Translations under genes and position numbers: made by a program
Assembly: GCF_026151205.1 (NCBI RefSeq)
Contig: NC_087082.1
Location: forward strand, 17,889,401 to 17,949,400
DNA: 60,000 nt
Source of the DNA: Bolinopsis microptera
Lineage: Eukaryota; Ctenophora; Tentaculata; Lobata; Bolinopsidae
Direction: 5' to 3'
Shown: in pieces, positions 8,634 through 17,493 of the stretch
Position numbering within the stretch: the first letter of the stretch is position 1
How the letters are laid out: each line of letters begins with the position of its first letter
The notes under the pieces: model-generated
Databases searched by the model: none
Told to the model about the DNA's origin: nothing
What the model saw: only the letters and a program-made list of their open reading frames with translations

Positions 8634-11600
8634 CTAGGCTGTTGTTTCACTATCCAATAAACATTTCCATAGATGCTTAGTGACCTCAGCTTTGAAAACA
8701 CTTGTAGACACAATCTGTCTTACCTGTAAAGGGAGTCCATTCCACAGTATATGAGTTCTGTAGAAAAATGATTTTGCCAGTGGGCTATTTGAGGTACATA
8801 AGGTGTGTGAATTCTGACTTAACTTAGGTAAAATTGATGACACAATAGACAGACTGTCGAGGTGGCAACGTCTTAGTCGAGAAGTGCCCTGATATAAAGT
8901 GAGATAGTGAGGCAGCCATACAGGAATTAAATTGTTCAGAACTTTGTGGAAAAAAATAAGATCATTCAAGTCAAACTTTTGAGACAAAGGGAGAATGTCG
9001 ACAAGCTTGCACTTTTTGACATATTGCTCAGGTGGATAACTGCGGCCCTCTTCAGACAGAATCCATTTAATAGCTCTCTTTTGGAGACTTTCTAATTTAT
9101 CACTAAGTGATTTATTACAAGGGCGCCAGATTATGGAACAATTTTCGAATTGGCTACGAACCAGGGAGAGGTAAAGCGCCCGGCGACGTTTCTGATCAAT
9201 GACAATATGGCCATCTCTTCTGACCATACCAAGTTGTTGGCAGGCCTTAGTATAAATTCTGTCGCACTGACTATTCCAACTGAGCTTAGGAGTAACATCG
9301 ACTCCAAGATCTTTTTCTAACTCTACATACACAAGAGGAGAGCCATCAAGATTATATGCGAATGGAGGAGATAAAGATGGTTTTCCTGAAACAATAAGCA
9401 CTTTACATTTTGCTGGATGAAATCGCATTTTGTTTCTAAGTGCCCAGTCAGAGAGATAGTCTATATCCATTTGTAAATTGGTATTATCAGAAGATGAATG
9501 TATTTTACGCCAGATTTTTGTATCATCGGCATACAAAACAATATCAGTATTAGCCGAAAGGCCAAGAGGAATATCATTGATAAACAATACAAAAAGTAAG
9601 GGACCAAGGATAGAGCCCTGGGGGACACCAGAATTAACTGAGAGGGTAGATGACATCTCATTACCAATAACCACTCTTTGGTAACGGCCTTGAAGGTAAT
9701 TGGTAAGAAATTTGAGAAGTGTACCATCAATGTTATATAAGGTCTTTAGCTTATGAAGAAGGATATCATGATTTACAGAATCAAATGCCTTAGCAAAATC
9801 AAAATACACAACATGATTGATAATGTTTTCGTTAAGAGACAATGCCAGGCTATCACAAAAATCAACCATATTGGTTGTGCATGACTTGTGCTCTAGAAAA
9901 CCATGCTGCCTGGGATCAAGAAGGGTACTTGTCAAAGAAAGCAGTTTACGTTTAACAATGCGCTCAAAAACTTTCATGACTAAACAAGTAAGGGATATTG
10001 GTCTATAGTTTTCACCCTCACTTTTCTTACCTTTCTTAAATATTGGGACAACATTTGCAAGTTTCCATTCTTGTGGAATGTAGCCGCTGTTGTAGGATCC
10101 ACGAAAAATGCATGTTAGAGGGTAAGCTAAACCTACGGAACAATTTTTTAGAATTTTACCGTGTATGCCATCTGGTCCCTGGGCTTTATTTGAATTAATA
10201 TTTGAAAGAAGCTTACGAACATCCCGATGATCGAAGTCAATATCAAAATCAACATCATTGACATAGGAGATGTCAGTGTCATAAAGTGAAGGATCCGAAA
10301 ACTGGTTATAAAAGAAAGAATTGAAAAGTTCAGCTTGATCTTTGGGATTGAACCGAAGCTGTCCAGAATAACTAACACAATTAGGAATACGGCAGGAGTT
10401 AGATTTATACTTAACATGTGACCAAAACTTCTTAGTTATAAGCGCTGGATCATCACTATTAAAAAGATTATCTCTTATTTTGGCTGATGAGAGCCTCTTA
10501 AAATCTTTACGGCTAGTAACAAACTTTAACTCATCAGAAATAGAACCAGAAATTTTAAATTTAGCTCTGAGTCTATCTTTTTTACGGCATGAAGAAAAAA
10601 GTTCACTATCGAACCACGGGGGTTGGAACTCTGATTTAATAACTACTTTAGGAATATGTATATCAACTAAATTCATAATGCAGTCTTTAACTAACTTCCA
10701 AGACGAATCAGGATCTAGGCATTCTAGGACTTGCCAATTAATCGAGCATAATTCACGATTAATCATGTCCCAGTTTGCTTTCTTAAAATTATAGATTTTA
10801 CGTTTAGGAGTTTTCTTACGGGAAAAGGAGCTTTTAATTGAAAAAGTGACAGGAAAATGATCAGATTTGCACACGGAATGAGGATCACAGACATTCAAGT
10901 TATCGATTGTGTTATCATAATTACTGAGAAGAATGTCTAATGTATTACCACTTTTATGGGTGGGTGATGTGATCAACTGGGAGAGAGAAAGATCACTGAA
11001 AGAATCTATGAAGGATTGCTCAATAGGTACGGTACTGGATGAAGATAGCCAGTCTGTATGGGGGAGATTAAAATCACCAATAACATAGATTTTAGGGGGA
11101 TTCTTTTTGGAAACTAGCTTGCGAATATAACTAACTATGACATCATGATTAGGTAACCCAAGAGTTCCTACTCTATAACAAGTACAGATTACAATACTCT
11201 CTTTGTTAGGAAAAGAAATTTTAACGGCAAGCATTTCTGCACCTAGGCTAACTGGTAGTCGGGTTGTAGTGGCGTCGAGATCAGACCGAACAGCCAAAAG
11301 AACACCACCTCCATTTTCCCTAAACTTTTTAGGGTTATTAGGATCTTGAGGATGAGTCTTTCTCGTGCGGTCATTGCGGAAGATTTCATATTGAGAAGAA
11401 GGAAAGATTTCGTTGCTAGAAATAGATTTTTTGAGCCAAGTCTCATTTAGGGCAATTATGTCAGGCTGCTCTATGTTAGCAAAGGATTGAAGTTCGGAAA
11501 TCTTATTACCATCAAAAAGGGGATGGGAGGAGCTTAGGTTACTGAAAGGAATGAGACCTTGGACATTTTGGTAGAGTACAGATAGGGAGTTGGGACCTGG

Positions 11601-12149
11601 ATTAAGCATAGAAGGATTAACAAGAGTTATCAAAAGAAAGTTAAGAGAGAAAACCCAAAGAATGAATAAAGAGACTAGACGCCTGAGGCGGCTGGAATAC
11701 TTGACTCTATTCATCTTACCAGGGAGAAGAACATTTCTTATAAACCATGAGGAGATAATTACAAAGAAAAGTTTGATGTGGGAGCAAGCAAGAAATGGTA
11801 TAAGATAACGTGGGCTGTCAAGGAGTAGAGAGGAATGAATATTAGAATCTAGGGGGAATACGGTGTTCATGGACCTAACCATGGAGAGAAGAATTGGGAG
11901 AAAGTAAGTCATGATGAGAGAATAGAAGAGAAACATATGATTATGATAATTGTAGTTGATGTGTGGGGTGTATGGAGACTTAAATGTGTAAATTTTGTTA
12001 GGTATAAACGTGTTGATATGTATAAGTGCATTTCTTGACTGTGTACGAGGCCTTTTGCATGCAAAAAGACCTATTCTAAGTTTAAACGATTCATTGTCTA
12101 ACATATTGGAAAATGGACAGTGACCGAATGTACCTGAAATGGGAGGCAT
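8634..12149 (-). CDS. LINE ORF2: endonuclease and reverse transcriptase
   Basis: A 1171-residue ORF. Residues about 70-180 contain several hydrophobic stretches, and MLNPGP at 181-186 resembles the end of a 2A-type NPGP peptide. An APE-type endonuclease follows (about 188-440) with its key residues: N195 in YQNVQG, E236 in LNETWL, Y325 in CYRVG, D359/N361 in GDFNLP and SDH at 429-431. The RT region has NYRPISLTCLVMKVFERI, FDFAKAFDSV, GVPQGSILGPLLF and the catalytic VLYADD near residue 872. The C-terminus has the usual LWNGLPLQVRQ motif. No stop or frameshift is seen. The protein would nick target DNA and prime reverse transcription (CR1/Jockey group). Confidence 0.93.
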   Translation of the reverse strand: MPPISGTFGHCPFSNMLDNESFKLRIGLFACKRPRTQSRNALIHINTFIPNKIYTFKSPYTPHINYNYHNHMFLFYSLIMTYFLPILLSMVRSMNTVFPLDSNIHSSLLLDSPRYLIPFLACSHIKLFFVIISSWFIRNVLLPGKMNRVKYSSRLRRLVSLFILWVFSLNFLLITLVNPSMLNPGPNSLSVLYQNVQGLIPFSNLSSSHPLFDGNKISELQSFANIEQPDIIALNETWLKKSISSNEIFPSSQYEIFRNDRTRKTHPQDPNNPKKFRENGGGVLLAVRSDLDATTTRLPVSLGAEMLAVKISFPNKESIVICTCYRVGTLGLPNHDVIVSYIRKLVSKKNPPKIYVIGDFNLPHTDWLSSSSTVPIEQSFIDSFSDLSLSQLITSPTHKSGNTLDILLSNYDNTIDNLNVCDPHSVCKSDHFPVTFSIKSSFSRKKTPKRKIYNFKKANWDMINRELCSINWQVLECLDPDSSWKLVKDCIMNLVDIHIPKVVIKSEFQPPWFDSELFSSCRKKDRLRAKFKISGSISDELKFVTSRKDFKRLSSAKIRDNLFNSDDPALITKKFWSHVKYKSNSCRIPNCVSYSGQLRFNPKDQAELFNSFFYNQFSDPSLYDTDISYVNDVDFDIDFDHRDVRKLLSNINSNKAQGPDGIHGKILKNCSVGLAYPLTCIFRGSYNSGYIPQEWKLANVVPIFKKGKKSEGENYRPISLTCLVMKVFERIVKRKLLSLTSTLLDPRQHGFLEHKSCTTNMVDFCDSLALSLNENIINHVVYFDFAKAFDSVNHDILLHKLKTLYNIDGTLLKFLTNYLQGRYQRVVIGNEMSSTLSVNSGVPQGSILGPLLFVLFINDIPLGLSANTDIVLYADDTKIWRKIHSSSDNTNLQMDIDYLSDWALRNKMRFHPAKCKVLIVSGKPSLSPPFAYNLDGSPLVYVELEKDLGVDVTPKLSWNSQCDRIYTKACQQLGMVRRDGHIVIDQKRRRALYLSLVRSQFENCSIIWRPCNKSLSDKLESLQKRAIKWILSEEGRSYPPEQYVKKCKLVDILPLSQKFDLNDLIFFHKVLNNLIPVWLPHYLTLYQGTSRLRRCHLDSLSIVSSILPKLSQNSHTLCTSNSPLAKSFFYRTHILWNGLPLQVRQIVSTSVFKAEVTKHLWKCLLDSETTA

Positions 12150-12246
12150 AAAATTGAGAAAAAGATTAAATCAGAGATTTGTTTGAGTTTTAATTTTAGG
12201 CGCAACGTCATAATCAAAATATTAAATGGAAGAAAAGATCAAAGAT

Positions 12247-12576
12247 TTAAATTCCCAGAAGATTATTTACAACCCTGTCAAAACTGTGTTCGTTTACAAC
12301 AAACTTAAGCCAAGTGGACAGTAAACCTACTCCTCTCATGTTGAGATGAAGCCAATCATGGTATAGAAGTTCATTACATGATCTAAAGTCTCGAGTTAAA
12401 AAGACTGAGAAACAGTCTAAGAACACGCAATTATTATTTAGGCATAAGTCTTTAAGTAGATTATTAAAATCTAGAACATTCTTTGCTATGTAGGAATATA
12501 AACATTTAATAGGAAGACAACATTGGATAATTACTAGCAAGAACCCGTCTAACCGTAAAGTGGTGTCAAGGCTCAA
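12247..12576 (-). pseudogene. ORF1 C-terminus: SGNH hydrolase block V
   Basis: This fragment carries the end of the SGNH/GDSL hydrolase fold: LPIKCLYSYIAKNVLDFNNL, then YHDWLHLNMRG, the Asp-x-x-His pair expected in block V. Its N-terminal half is at 12856-13070. The two halves would be contiguous without the insertion at about 12541-12848, so ORF1 is split rather than made of two genes. The stop at 12247 lies about 100 bp before the ORF2 start. Confidence 0.8.
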
Positions 12577-12848
12577 GAGACTAAAATAATTATTACCTAT
12601 TTAATTAGCGTTTTTGACACCACTTGGGGTACCAAATTTTGGGCTCTAAAACTCCTATTTCTTGGCCAATTTTTTATTTTTTCATACTGATTTGGAGGCC
12701 ATTAAAGCATTTGAACCAGTCAAAAAAGTTTCAGTTGTATATCTTTTACGGTTTTGGCGGAAATTTGCGTTAAAGTTGATGCCGTGGTGTCAGTAAAATG
12801 GCACGGATAAATAAATATATATATATCGTCTCGCTTTATATATAGTAA
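12541..12848. mobile_element. About 300-bp insertion in ORF1 with TGACACCAC inverted repeats
   Basis: This segment separates the two halves of the SGNH domain. It contains TGACACCAC at 12615-12623 and its inverse GTGGTGTCA at 12784-12792. It ends with CGTCTCGCTTTATATATAG (12827-12845). The same terminal motif recurs at 55030-55048 (inverted) and 58066-58084. A candidate target duplication GATAATT flanks it (12533-12540 and 12849-12855). However, GATA also follows the motif at 58066, so the duplication is uncertain. No coding content. Confidence 0.65.
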
Positions 12849-13946
12849 GATAATTGCAGCGGGAAATAACTGCTTAGTGGTGTCAATTAATTCAGTAAGA
12901 TACTTCCTAAGGAACTGAACCCCATACTTAGAATGTTTAATGTCATTTGTACCAACACTCAATATAATTTTTTCAATATCGTCAGCTTCTGCAGCTGCAT
13001 GAGTTTTATGAAAATTATGAATGTTTTCAGTGATGTCTCTAATTTTTGCACCACTTTGAGACACATTGATTACTTTCCTTCCCCGGAATCCCAACTTATT
13101 TGTCCGTACGAATTTTGTCATTGACGTACCAAACAGGACAGTGGTTTTCCTGCTCTTCGGTTTTCTTGGAGTATTTCGGTAGTAAAGGGTTGGTGTTGAG
13201 GTGGTGGTGGGCGGCATAGGAATTGTAGTGCGGGCAATCTGCTCCTTGACTACATTTGTATCTGTCTTTGGTATCTGGCAGCGAAAAGATAAGCTATACC
13301 GAGTCCCCTTAACTGAGCTCTCTGCACGAACCTTGTGAAGACAATATTCCTGACACCCCGGTTTCATAATATACAAACTACAGTCCTTTGGGGTGATATA
13401 GCATTTACTGTTACATCGCTTATCCCCATTTTCTGGAATTATGTCGATGGTCCTCTCAGCTCCAAATGAAACTACATAAATACCTTGCGACTGGTCAAGA
13501 GACACCTCGTCGTCGTTGTGGTACCTAGTTGCACAAGAACCAGACTTGTACATGCTTGCTAGGCATGAGTTTAGCTTGCAGCCAAACTTGGAGTTGATAT
13601 CATGCATAAGCTCTGATATCCCAGGATAATTTAAAATATCGATTGGCTCCTTAGTCGTGGTGTGTCCATTTGAGGAAGACCATACATATTCTTCTCCAGT
13701 CGAAGTGAGCCACTTTGTGGCAGTTTTCACAGCAGTTTGCTTGGCCATAAGTGTTTCAAGTTCAGACATCAACGTGCCATGTTGAACACTCTTGTTCTGA
13801 ACAAAATCTGAATGCAACTCCAAGAAGTCCTCGCATTTAACAGAATTTCTCTTAAGTTTCATGACATTCTCAACACTGGCCTTGAGAGCTTTCAGCTCAT
13901 TTAATGAAAACGAGTTTAAAACATTGGTAACAGAATTCAGATCCAT
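12720..13946 (-). CDS. LINE ORF1: AlkB-like Fe(II)/2OG dioxygenase plus SGNH hydrolase
   Basis: A 408-residue ORF. Residues 1-75 are helical with coiled-coil character. Residues about 85-225 form an AlkB-type dioxygenase, with the iron ligands H143 and D145 in YHNDDE, H204 in CLHKV, and the 2-oxoglutarate/AlkB arginines R216 and R222 in GTRYSLSFR. The intervening IYVVSFGAERTIDI matches the AlkB strand pattern. After a Pro/Thr-rich linker (about 240-265) comes an SGNH hydrolase: VLFGTSMT with nucleophile Ser275, and SVGTND at 331-335. The last roughly 40 residues are read out of inserted DNA, and the true C-terminus is at 12576-12247. Esterase-type ORF1 proteins are known in CR1/L2 LINEs. The fused AlkB domain is the unusual part and suggests repair or demethylation of element RNA or DNA. 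Confidence 0.88.
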   Translation of the reverse strand: MDLNSVTNVLNSFSLNELKALKASVENVMKLKRNSVKCEDFLELHSDFVQNKSVQHGTLMSELETLMAKQTAVKTATKWLTSTGEEYVWSSSNGHTTTKEPIDILNYPGISELMHDINSKFGCKLNSCLASMYKSGSCATRYHNDDEVSLDQSQGIYVVSFGAERTIDIIPENGDKRCNSKCYITPKDCSLYIMKPGCQEYCLHKVRAESSVKGTRYSLSFRCQIPKTDTNVVKEQIARTTIPMPPTTTSTPTLYYRNTPRKPKSRKTTVLFGTSMTKFVRTNKLGFRGRKVINVSQSGAKIRDITENIHNFHKTHAAAEADDIEKIILSVGTNDIKHSKYGVQFLRKYLTELIDTTKQLFPAAIILLYIKRDDIYIFIYPCHFTDTTASTLTQISAKTVKDIQLKLF

Positions 13947-14348
13947 AGTGATGTGAGGAAGAGGGAGGAGAAAATGGCGGTGAGGGAGGAGAAAATGGCG
14001 AAGTCAATACTGTAGCCCAGGAAGTAGATGCGTTGCTTAGGATACAAACGGTCACGTCATAGTCTCTTCTATCGCTTTGACATTGGGACCTAAAATTATT
14101 TGTTATATAGTAGTGTTGAAAGTATTAAAACTGTAATCACAAAAAATGAACAAAATCGTCCATATCTCAGTTCGCGATATTTGCAAAACTGATTTCGCTC
14201 AAAACAATAGAACTCAATAGGGTTTCAATATTTTTACATGAAATTTTCAGAATCAACGTAGAATCGCATTTCGACCTTAAGTTTTGTATTGAAATTTTAA
14301 GTTAGGCCTTTAAAAAAATTTGGCGGCCAAATTAATTTGGCCGCCAAA

Positions 14349-14979
14349 GGAGAGTAAGGAGTGGAAGCAAGGAGACCGAGTGCTAATAAAGCGTACACAT
14401 GGTAAACATAAAAAGATCTCGCCTAAATGGGTTGATGGACCATTCCATATCGTTAGGAAACTCAGCGATGTCAACTGGGAAATCACTGATTCGAAGGGTA
14501 AACATAGAATTTATCACAGTAACCTGATGATGGACGCAGGCACCAGAAAAGAACCTGTTGCAAGCAGAACATCAACAGATACTGAAGAGGTGGAATCAAC
14601 AAACACACCAAGACTCCATGAGATCATCATGCCATCGTTACCCACTATCAGTACCATGAAGGCTCCGGATCCTACACTACTGATATCTACTACACCTACA
14701 TCGCCGGTGGAAAACCTTTTGGATAAGACACTAATAGACACCCTTGATATGCGGAGATTTAGGGAACACGTTCTGTCGGAAAGCCCTGAAGCAATAGAGG
14801 ATTGCCTAAGGGATCCTGAGGATACCATTAATGAGACGGATATCGCTACTGAGGAGAGTACCGAAACTACGGAAGAGGTCGCTACTGCAGAGGTTATACC
14901 TACTTCATCTAATGCTACACGCTCAGGCAGAGTCTCTAAAGCTGTAATAGGTAATAGACTCATTGACCAGATCGAATAG
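14349..14979 (+). pseudogene. pol: Gypsy Pol C-terminus (integrase GPY/F module and tail)
   Basis: An open frame resuming directly after the 30-bp palindrome. It begins ESKEWKQGDRVLIKRTHGKH and contains WVDGPFHIVRKLSD, the GPY/F-type C-terminal integrase module, then an acidic Thr/Glu-rich tail to the stop at 14979. The catalytic DDE core and zinc-binding N-terminus are missing, deleted at the foldback junction. The 400 bp after it are AT-rich noncoding sequence up to the 3' LTR. Confidence 0.85.
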
Positions 14980-15387
14980 ACTTTTGAATTTATAAACACT
15001 TTTTATTATGACTGTAATCAATAGTGTTTAATGTTATTAGTTGATACATTGATAGTTTTCTAAACCTGTTTGTACCGCCAGATTTATATGGTTTTTAGGG
15101 GAGTTATTGAATTATTTATGATTGTTCTTGACCTATTTTGATATGGTATTTATTGAACACGTTTTCGAGAATGTATGAGAACACTTTCGTTTTTGAGAGA
15201 TTTATCAACATATTTTAAAATTATTTTATTTTTTCGATATCTTTGGGGTATTTGAAATTGACCCAAACATTCTGATTCTATTTATTAATTCTTTTAAATT
15301 TATTGAACATTGTTAACCTTATACGATTGTAACTGGGTTTGAAATTTTCATATATAGAATTAGGTTTTGCAACTTTTGAAGATGTGA

Positions 15388-15520
15388 TGTCAGCCTATTT
15401 TATATGCTGTTATCTAACGACATCCCCCTTTAGGTTATTCTATGTAATACAGTTCATTGTAAGTTGTTCCTCATTCATTACCTGGTTTCATTGAATAAGT
15501 ACACTTACAAGAACCTCACA
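15388..15520 (+). repeat. Gypsy 3' LTR
   Basis: 133 bp matching the 5' LTR at 5156-5288 end to end and followed by the target duplication GCAC (15521-15524). The sequence just before it (TTTTGAAGATGTGA) is at best a weak polypurine tract. Confidence 0.9.
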
Positions 15521-17493
15521 GCACCTCGTTACACACGCCATGATTACGTCATACAGAACTAGAAATTGTGTGAACCGTGATCATAACAATGTAGCCGTGC
15601 CCACTGCCCATGTACAATACAAACTGTTGGGGGGGGGGGGGGGGGGTTGTTTCCGATAGTCAAACAATCTTGATAGTGTGTCAAGGTTTCTCCTCCAACT
15701 GACTGTGGTCCAGTCAGGAACAGAATAATAACATAATTTTTTATTTATTTAAGTAGTCCTGGTCATTTAAAAAAAATCACTGTCCACCTCCCTTAACAAA
15801 ACAGGGTTCAAATTGACAAGTTGGGCACACACGAATGCGATGTCGCTCAGATAAGGCAACATCTTCGCCACAACTTTGTTTCCCAAAATCACCTCCCCGC
15901 CAGTATCCACATCTATTATTCTTCCCTCTTCGCCTCTCTTTAGTCTTCATTTTAATTGATAAGTTTGACTTTCAAATGTCACAACACCGCCAGATCGATT
16001 TTCGGTAAATGAAACTCATGTATCATCATCAACAAATAGTACAGACAGGTCCGTCCGAAAAAATCGATTTGCCGACACAAGAAACTTACAAAGGACTTTT
16101 GACGTTTTTGAGTCCCATTAGGTGCCCTTTATGGCTGACCAACTTTTCAAAACTTTTTCACGTGTCGTAAGGCCACTTTTTGCCACTTTACCACTTTTGC
16201 CACCTTTCTTGTTTATCGAATATCTTTGGTTGTGAACATCATAAAAGGTTGCAGATTACTCGAGGGTGTTCATATTATTAGGAAAAAAACTTTTGCACAG
16301 ACTATTTTTACGTCAGATAATCAATTAATTGGATAATTATCAATTACTCTGCTCAGAAGTACTGTCTCAGAGTACTATTTGGTGATAGGCTGGCGTACCT
16401 TGATAAGTTTAAGACTTGTGCACGTACTAGGCCTATAGGACACCAGAAACTTGACCAAAAATTTTTCATAAAAGAGCACGCCAAACCCGCCAAACCGATA
16501 TTCAAGCATAATAATATTCTAGCTATACAAAATCTCTATACATACCACAGTTACCTCGAGCTCTACAAGATAATGAAATTCCGTGCCCCAATATCCCTAC
16601 ATGAGGGTTACACATGTTCGTCAAGGAAACCCTGCCTTCTAATCTGTCAGGCAGACCCACCTGACAACCACAACACTAGTCTAGTGTAAAAGATTTTGAC
16701 TGCGCAAATGTTACTTTCCAAACATTATAACTGGCTGGTCACACACAATACACGTCTCAATTAAATTACCCTAGGCTACTGTTTTCCAAGTCTTGTCCTG
16801 TGAGTAAAGTATGTGTGAGAAAGTTTTAATAAAATGAATGCATATTTTTGAATTTTTAAAATTTAATTTGAGAATGAAGTATAAAGAAATATTTAATTAG
16901 CACTGTATAGTTTAAGAGCTTATATATTATAGCTTATTATAACCATTGATACAAAGGCCATAATCTCTCGCCAGCTCTCCAATATCCACCTTGAAGCTGC
17001 ATCTTAAATCCTTGAACTAAAGCATGTTATAGTGTAGACTTTTTGTCACAACAAGACTGCAACCTATAGTAAAAACTATGAACTGAACCCCTAATGTCTG
17101 CTAACAATTTTTCTTCTAGTCCTAATCTGAGCCTTGTCTCCAAAAACTTAACTGAACTAGCGTTTCGGTGCGTGCAAAAGCTTCCAGGCACGCGTATTCC
17201 TTGCCCCGTTAGTTACCTGTCCTTTCAAAACCAAACTAGCAGTCAAGAGTCGGTCCCTGTACCTGCTGCGTCATAGTTTAGGTTACGGTTATGAAGAAAA
17301 AAACTAAGGTTACGACTCAGAAATTGTCTGGGAAGGATGTCTTGGTTCTTTGTTTTCAGTGTCCGACGCCAAGTTGTGGGGATGGGACTAGCAATTTGAG
17401 TCTCGAAATACTTGCGTCTTAGGTCATAGAGTTGAGCGGTGTAATCACCAATTATTAAAAATATTTTATTGTTTAATAGATTTTACCAGGCTC
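15521..17493. other. Intergenic AT-rich stretch
   Basis: Nothing firm lies between the Gypsy element and the peptidase gene. It holds a G18 tract (15629-15646) and the small Cys-containing ORF described separately. Other ORFs here, including one at 17094-17276, have no protein character. The region just before 17494 should carry the 5' UTR or promoter of the peptidase gene, but I see no clear core promoter. Confidence 0.5.
15777..15950 (-). pseudogene. Small Cys-containing ORF sharing a block with 3732-3765
   Basis: A 57-codon minus-strand ORF with ATG at 15950-15948 and TGA at 15779-15777. It has NNRCGYWRGGD, KQSCGED and VCPTCQFEPC, which hints at a decayed zinc finger. The segment coding for NNRCGYWRGG is also present, inverted, at about 3732-3765. 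It could be a fragment of a multicopy element ORF. No family assigned. Confidence 0.3.

Larger units (their letters stand above)
8600..13990 (-). mobile_element. Nearly complete CR1-like LINE with AlkB-SGNH ORF1
   Basis: A minus-strand non-LTR retrotransposon. The 5' region (about 13990-13947) precedes ORF1 (13946-12247), then ORF2 (12149-8634), then a short 3' UTR ending in an ATT-rich microsatellite at about 8600-8612. ORF2 is open across 1171 codons with intact endonuclease and RT signatures, suggesting recent activity. ORF1 is interrupted by one insertion of roughly 300 bp. The element lies inside the foldback element at 7734-14348. I could not define its target duplication. Confidence 0.85.
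7734..14348. mobile_element. Foldback element, one arm, carrying a LINE
   Basis: The left boundary is a G20 tract (7734-7753) followed by a GATTTTTTTGTGAAACTTG terminus. Sequence 7760-8150 matches 33290-33690, and 14140-14335 matches 33750-33945, so the element ends correspond to a second copy at 33284-34289. The right boundary is a perfect 30-bp palindrome (14319-14348), which in the other copy is the centre of the foldback. The right arm is missing here, together with the Gypsy RNase H and integrase core. The middle contains a minus-strand LINE. The stretch 8150-8599 has only AT-rich filler. Confidence 0.7.
5156..15520 (+). mobile_element. Ty3/Gypsy LTR retrotransposon with nested insertion
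   Basis: Two 133-bp LTRs (5156-5288 and 15388-15520) begin TGTCAG, end CCTCACA and appear nearly identical. Each outer edge is followed by the 4-bp target duplication GCAC (5152-5155 and 15521-15524). Inside are gag, protease and reverse transcriptase, then the integrase C-terminus and the LTR-proximal noncoding region. RNase H and the integrase core are missing. They are replaced by 6.6 kb of foldback element and LINE (7734-14348), which implies an insertion plus a deletion. The element is therefore non-autonomous. Near-identity of the LTRs implies a fairly recent insertion. Confidence 0.93.

Noticed and set aside
7734-14348. Polinton/Maverick or Helitron
   Set aside because: Long inverted repeats suggested a Polinton, but there is no polymerase B, integrase, ATPase or Rep/helicase. 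The only large ORFs belong to a LINE.
17094-17276. Small ORF before the peptidase gene
   Set aside because: No domain, no signal peptide, no splice context, and composition like surrounding noncoding DNA.
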